Positions 60,295 to 64,000 of a DNA stretch of 64,000 bases are shown here, in pieces (the first letter of the stretch is position 1; each line of letters starts with the position of its first letter). The stretch is from Polydactylus sextarius. Taxonomy: Eukaryota; Chordata; Actinopteri; Polynemidae. A model generated the notes under the pieces. That model was given only the letters and a program-made list of their open reading frames with translations. It was not told the DNA's origin and made no database searches. The stretch is from assembly GCA_016801845.1 (NCBI GenBank), contig CM028910.1, forward strand, positions 11,748,629-11,812,628, written 5' to 3'. A program made the translations under genes and the position numbers.

Positions 60295-62572
60295 TAAAGT
60301 TCACAATTATAGAAGACCAAGAAAATCATCAAGATGATTCAAGACAGTCATTTATCTAAATAGTTTCAGATCTTCAATTGCACTTAAACTTCTTAGTGTG
60401 TTTAGTTTTAACTTTCACGTTGCTCATCCGCATTTGAGTTTACAAGAGCTCTAAAGAAGAGAGCACAGAGGTAAGAGTCTATTTATTCTTCCGGCTGCTT
60501 AACAGGATCAGGATTGCGGAGGCAAGTGATTCAGTACTTGGCCCTCGAGAGCCTTAGGAGTTTTTAATCACACACAGCTGAGTGGGAACGATGAAAATTT
60601 ATCTTGGTGTCCCTTCTAATCTACCAACCTTTACGTGCCCTGTTGGCACCGTGACCCTGAGCTATGCCAGAACATGAGATTCGGCGTGAGACTCTGACCT
60701 TGCCAAAGTTTCCCCAGGTGATGGTGACTCTGTTGGTGACACTGGAGAGATGTAACCAGGGAGTGATGTTTACAGGTCGACAAGGACGACGAGGTTCAAC
60801 GCCAGGCTTATTAGAGGGATAATAACCCTGTAAACACACAAACACAAAACTGTTACGTACATGACAGAATATTTTTTCAAAAAAAAAGTTTTAGTAATTT
60901 GCAGGCATTGCAATTCCCTCTGAAGTTTAAAATAATAATTGGTTATGGGACTGTTGCTCGAATTGCTTTAGCTGTACAGTCAATATTTTAAGCATGAAGC
61001 ACAAAACTGTAAACAACTTCTAGTCTTTCTACTTTTGTAATAGAAGAATGAGCTTAGTTCTCTGCTCCAAACAAGTTGTGCATAGATGTTGGATTACACA
61101 TTTATTCTTTATGCACTTCTCTTTATTTATTTATGTGTATCTAAAGTAAAAGCATATTGGTAATTAAGGAACCTCTAATAGTAATACTTGGTCAAACACC
61201 TCTGAACTATCTATCCTGTTGAAACAGGAGGAAGTGGAAACATTGAGTGTAACAGTAAATGACTCTCAGTTCATAGACTATATTTTAGAACGATGTATGA
61301 ATTGAAGTTTTAATCTGAAATTAAATGATTAATGATTACATGATAAAGATTTATATGATTCATAAGATAAATGATTCATATGATAATAAATGTAATTTTC
61401 TTTATGTTAAGATTACATGGTATTATATGGCGATGGTATCTGTAGTGATACAGAGCAGCAAAAATGACTGCATGACACTCAGCCCTGATCATAAAACACA
61501 TCAAGTCATTAACACCAGAAATGAAATTTAATGTGAGCGAGATTCAGTGTTTTGTTCGTACAAAATCCTGGGTCATCATCATCTAGATTTGCATCAAACC
61601 GCACAAACTATGTAGTACTTTTCTTTAACATCCTGGTCAATGAATATTTCCTGAGAAGTGTATGAAATGTCTGGTTTTGCCCTTTAACCACAGTTCAGTT
61701 GGCTCCTCCCTGACCTCGTTCAAGCTCGGTGCAAATCGCTTCTGTACTTTTTGCATAATCCTGCCTACAAATTAACAGACTTCTCACCATTTTATCAATT
61801 TTCCAGAAAGGTAAACAGAAGAAGACGACAGAGTTTGTATCTAGAGAAACCATCTGTGTCCAGTGTTTCTGCAGCAGCCACATGATATACAGTTAAAGTC
61901 TAGTGCCAGTATATTTTTTTTTATATATATATATATAAACACCATCCCATAAATTATGACTCAATCTAGGGCAGCCTTTTTGTCTATCTCTGTTACATTT
62001 GAATTGCAAAGCCCAATTCGTGGTGTTGTCTTGTGCTACGTGGCAGCTCAGAGTTTGCTTGCATCAAGCCAACAACCTTCAGAGCACAAACGCTATTAAA
62101 TTCTCATTTTTGTTTTCACAACACGGATCTCTGACTGTTGTCTTTCCAGTTTGGCTTTTTGACTGCACCGCTTGTGAACACAGCAATGCAGCAAACACTC
62201 ATCTTGGAAGTTTAAGTATATCTCTTACATGATGCAAAACCCAACAACAGAGACGGATAGTTTCCTATAAAAAAGTCCTACCAGTGTACTGATGCCTTCA
62301 GGCACACTGAATCTATACCTGGATACCCCCATCTTTCTTATCACCTACCATCTTCTAGGACAGCTAATCCAACACTGGCTCATATTATGCAGCCAGTCTG
62401 GCCGTGAGTGGGAGAACGTTATGCCACACACACATTTAAAAACAGTCATGTCAAACACCTGAATTAACTGAATCATCTTACCGGCACATGACAGTAGGAC
62501 TGGTTGACTTTGACAGCAATATTGGGAGGATACTGGTCCTCCTGAACACCGATGGAGTCTGTGTAACAGATT
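57186..62572 (-). CDS. pias4: SUMO E3 ligase PIASy, C-terminal two-thirds (gene span, seven visible coding exons)
   Basis: PIAS proteins are nuclear SUMO ligases that hold UBC9 through an SP-RING and bind transcription factors (STATs, Smads, LEF1); PIAS4 also acts in the DNA damage response. The visible 988 coding bases are in continuous frame to TGA. In order: the second half of the PINIT domain (EDQYPPNIAVKVN, GYYPSNKPGVEP and a PINIT-like PVNIT), the linker DPESEIATTGLRVSLICP, the SP-RING with TCAHLQCFDAVFFLQMNEKK and TCPVCDKPAPFE, the acidic helix EEIEYLTDGSWRPIR, and a C-terminal SUMO-interacting motif VVDLTLDSSSEEE. The short acidic tail after the motif matches PIAS4, not the Ser/Thr-rich long tails of PIAS1-3. 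The N-terminal SAP domain and remaining 5' exons lie off the right edge. Confidence 0.95.
57461..57652 (-). other. pias4 last intron
   Basis: A 192-base AT-rich intron in phase 1 between the two most C-terminal coding exons. It holds nothing else of note. Confidence 0.85.
57653..57804 (-). CDS. pias4: pias4 exon after the SP-RING
   Basis: It begins LLSEILKQTSEDIEEIEYLT and goes on to DGSWRPIRDDKERDRERERS and NTPEYPVVDI. An Arg/Glu run is followed by YPVVDI, which itself looks like a second SUMO-interacting core. The acceptor is tttcag and the donor gtaagtat (phase 1). Confidence 0.94.
58745..58905 (-). CDS. pias4: pias4 exon encoding the SP-RING core
   Basis: It begins LVKMRLGVPCRVLTCAHLQC and includes MNEKKPTWTCPVCDKPAP and ending TIDG. 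The Cys and His of TCAHLQC and the Cys pair of CPVC are the zinc site of this RING-like domain. The acceptor is atttgccag and the donor gtaaggag (phase 2). Confidence 0.96.
59032..59105 (-). CDS. pias4: pias4 exon leading into the SP-RING
   Basis: A 74-base exon encoding QDKLRFDPESEIATTGLRVS and LICP. SLICP is the invariant entry to the SP-RING in PIAS and Siz ligases. The acceptor is atttgcag and the donor gtgagtat. Confidence 0.95.
59275..59380 (-). CDS. pias4: pias4 exon, end of the PINIT domain
   Basis: It encodes RYSVAVYLVRVFTASDLFSQ and LKLCSVESAERCRER. Human PIAS4 has SVALYLVRQLTSSELLQRL at the same place. The acceptor is gttttcag and the donor gtaagtag (phase 1). Confidence 0.94.
59551..59750 (-). 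mobile_element. Second degraded Tc1-like fragment, in a pias4 intron
   Basis: Its sequence runs parallel to the copy at 52.5 kb: both have GTACTCGC, then AGCTTYRAATCTTCTYCAG, then CCATCAGACTG and AACARTYTGAAST. It is shorter and more eroded, with no open transposase frame. It is called mainly by similarity to the first copy. Confidence 0.5.
60145..60350. repeat. Interspersed teleost repeat split by a (TA)n tract
   Basis: GGCTGCAATTAAGGATTATT followed by TTCATTATTGATCAATCTGT and a TTTTCTTGATTAACTAATTA segment matches a family I recall as very common in ray-finned fish. A (TA)n tract (60260-60290) interrupts it, and about 50 further bases (GACCAAGAAAATCATCAAG) may belong to the same copy. The class of the element is not clear to me. 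Confidence 0.5.
60699..60827 (-). CDS. pias4: pias4 exon, PINIT core
   Basis: A 129-base exon encoding GYYPSNKPGVEPRRPCRPVN and ITPWLHLSSVTNRVTITWGN, ending FGK. PVNIT replaces the family's PINIT motif. The donor is gtcagagt, a less common GT site; the join to the next exon is in phase 0. Confidence 0.94.
62482..62572 (-). CDS. pias4: pias4 exon, PINIT domain (5'-most visible exon)
   Basis: A 91-base exon encoding ICYTDSIGVQEDQYPPNIAV and KVNQSYCHVP. It enters in phase 2, so its first codon (Arg) is shared with an upstream exon off the right edge. The acceptor is tctgttacag and the donor gtaagatg. Confidence 0.94.
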
Positions 62573-64000
62573 CTGTAACAGAATGACAAGAGACAGAAAG
62601 GTTACTGTCAAAGTCTTGTGAAACTACAGAGTTTTATACGATGGTGTATTAGGGCCATGTATAAATATTTTTTATCCAGAGAGGAGGGGGTAATATTCTG
62701 TGAAAAAAAGTCACAAATTTACAAGAAATAAAGTCAGACATTTGTGACATTATAAAGTCGCAAATTTGTGAGAAAAAAAACCCCATGAATCTGCAAGAAA
62801 TAAACTCAGTTTACGGCTCTTTATAATGCTGCAGAATGCTCCATTCACTTCAATAGGACTTCCCAATGTTCTATGGTCTGATATTTCTTGATAACGGACC
62901 GTTGCTGAGTATATCAGACCGCTGTCTGTTCGTCTCCGATTCATGTCGCTCGTATGACTCCGTCAGCGGTTTACTACAGCTGATGTGAAAAACATCTGAT
63001 CTACATAAAGAAACTGCTATAATTGATCTGGACAATGGAAAATCCATTTCTTGTTCTTCTTGCCACATTTCACTATTAACGGTGTTATCCGGTTCAACGT
63101 TCACTATCAATAGGCTGCTTGATCCGTAGAACGTTGCCTTAAATAAAGTTCAATCTGTCAGCTAGGGGACTACTTATTTCACAAGAGCTAATATCTACCG
63201 CAATTATTAAAATTACCATGAAAAAATAATAATAACAACGAGAATGACCGAACGTTATCCCTTATACATACGTGACATAATAAAGTCGCAAATTTGTGAG
63301 GTTATTTCTCGCAAATTTGTGATGTCACAAATATCTGAGATTTTCTTGTAAATTTGTGACTTTTTTCTTGGAATATTTCACCCCCTCCAGAAAAAATATT
63401 TATACATGGCCTGATATGCTGTTGTAGTTTTATTATTTTTATTCGTGTTGACATAAAGAAAATAAATAAAACAAACAGACGGACTCTTCCATGTGACAGT
63501 GGGTTACATGCATTGCATTAATATGACATGATGTTGAGGAAGGATCATGTATATTGATCTGCAATCAGTGTGGCACACTCAGGAATCATTCAGTGATGTC
63601 AAAGTATCTAGATCAAGTATGTATCATTTTTTTTTGCACAAATAATTCAATGAACAAGGCAATAATCTAGGGAGGGGGAATATGTGTAAGTGTGTAAAAA
63701 AAAGAAAGAGAGATGATAAATGTGCTCAGTTTTTTAACATTTGTCCTTCGAACTCTCAGGGATGTACAGCCAAGCTGCTCCCCAAAGGTCAATCATTTGC
63801 TATTAATTTTGTTATATGACAAACCAGCAACTTCTTTTGGGTTGGAGGAAATCTGTTCCAAGTCTGTTCATTGTTGATTCTGACAATTTCATTGGGAGGT
63901 GAGAGTTCACATGGCAGAATTTAGGAGTTTGTGAAAAGTTTTATTCTGCTAAGCTATCCAAGTGGAATTCAACAAAAGAAAGGGTGTAAACGGCTTGAGG
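62573..64000 (-). other. pias4 intron, continues off the right edge
   Basis: It holds the inverted-repeat element at 62652-63411. The remaining sequence has no coding exon that I can support; the upstream PINIT and SAP exons must lie beyond 64000. Confidence 0.75.
62652..63411. mobile_element. Non-autonomous DNA transposon with long terminal inverted repeats (Harbinger-like)
   Basis: The left end GGGCCATGTATAAATATTTT reappears reversed at the right end, with arms of about 100-150 bases that stay similar and are rich in the motif CACAAATTTGTGA. The flanks are TTA on the left and TGA on the right, which could be an eroded 3-bp TWA target duplication of the PIF/Harbinger type; GGGCC ends fit that group. 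There is no transposase frame, so it is a MITE-like element about 760 bases long. Confidence 0.7.

Larger units (their letters stand above)
57805..62481 (-). other. Internal introns of pias4
   Basis: Introns above 300 bases are 57805-58744, 59381-60698 and 60828-62481. The second contains the Tc1-like fragment (59.55 kb) and the teleost repeat plus (TA)n at 60.15-60.35 kb. No extra exon is needed: the flanking exons join without gaps when compared with human PIAS4 from memory. Confidence 0.8.

Noticed and set aside
1..64000. CRISPR arrays, prophage, bacterial operons, rRNA genes
   Set aside because: No regularly spaced repeats, no bacterial-type gene packing and no rRNA-like sequence were seen; the window is vertebrate nuclear DNA.

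Overview
This is vertebrate nuclear DNA, most likely from a ray-finned (teleost) fish; I cannot name the species. The evidence is split genes with GT-AG introns, compact introns (all of map2k2 fits in about 6.4 kb), many (CA)n, (GA)n and (TA)n tracts, and eroded fish-type repeats (Tc1/mariner remnants, a tRNA-derived SINE, a long inverted-repeat DNA element). There are no bacterial operons, CRISPR arrays or phage genes.

Four protein-coding genes are visible, all on the minus strand. From left to right: (1) the 5' end of an E-protein bHLH gene, best called tcf3, with two coding exons (3378-3450, 5378-5452) and an untranslated first exon and promoter near 9.1 kb; the rest lies off the left edge. 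(2) zbtb7a, a complete BTB/POZ zinc-finger repressor, with coding exons 25133-25568, 27977-28866 and 29787-30272 that join in frame to 603 residues; its untranslated first exon is probably near 39.8 or 41.75 kb. (3) map2k2 (MEK2), complete, with 11 coding exons from 43901 to 50301 that join in frame to 399 residues. (4) the 3' part of pias4, a SUMO E3 ligase, with seven coding exons from 57186 to 62572; the 5' part lies off the right edge.

The regions between are: 9.3-25 kb, intergenic, with microsatellites and a few motif clusters that look like candidate regulatory DNA; 30.4-41.9 kb, the long 5' intron of zbtb7a; 41.87-41.93 kb, an X-box/CRE/CCAAT cluster that looks like a promoter; 50.3-57.2 kb, intergenic, with a SINE, a Tc1 remnant and unexplained exon-like pieces; 62.65-63.41 kb, an inverted-repeat transposable element in a pias4 intron.

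Functionally these are general regulators: an E-protein and a BTB repressor that both act in blood-cell lineage choice, a MAP kinase kinase, and a SUMO ligase. In human, as I recall, the same genes lie on chromosome 19p13.3 with ZBTB7A and MAP2K2 adjacent, so this looks like a conserved linkage block with pias4 and tcf3 rearranged. I see no clear evidence of a new biological system; the best leads are non-coding.
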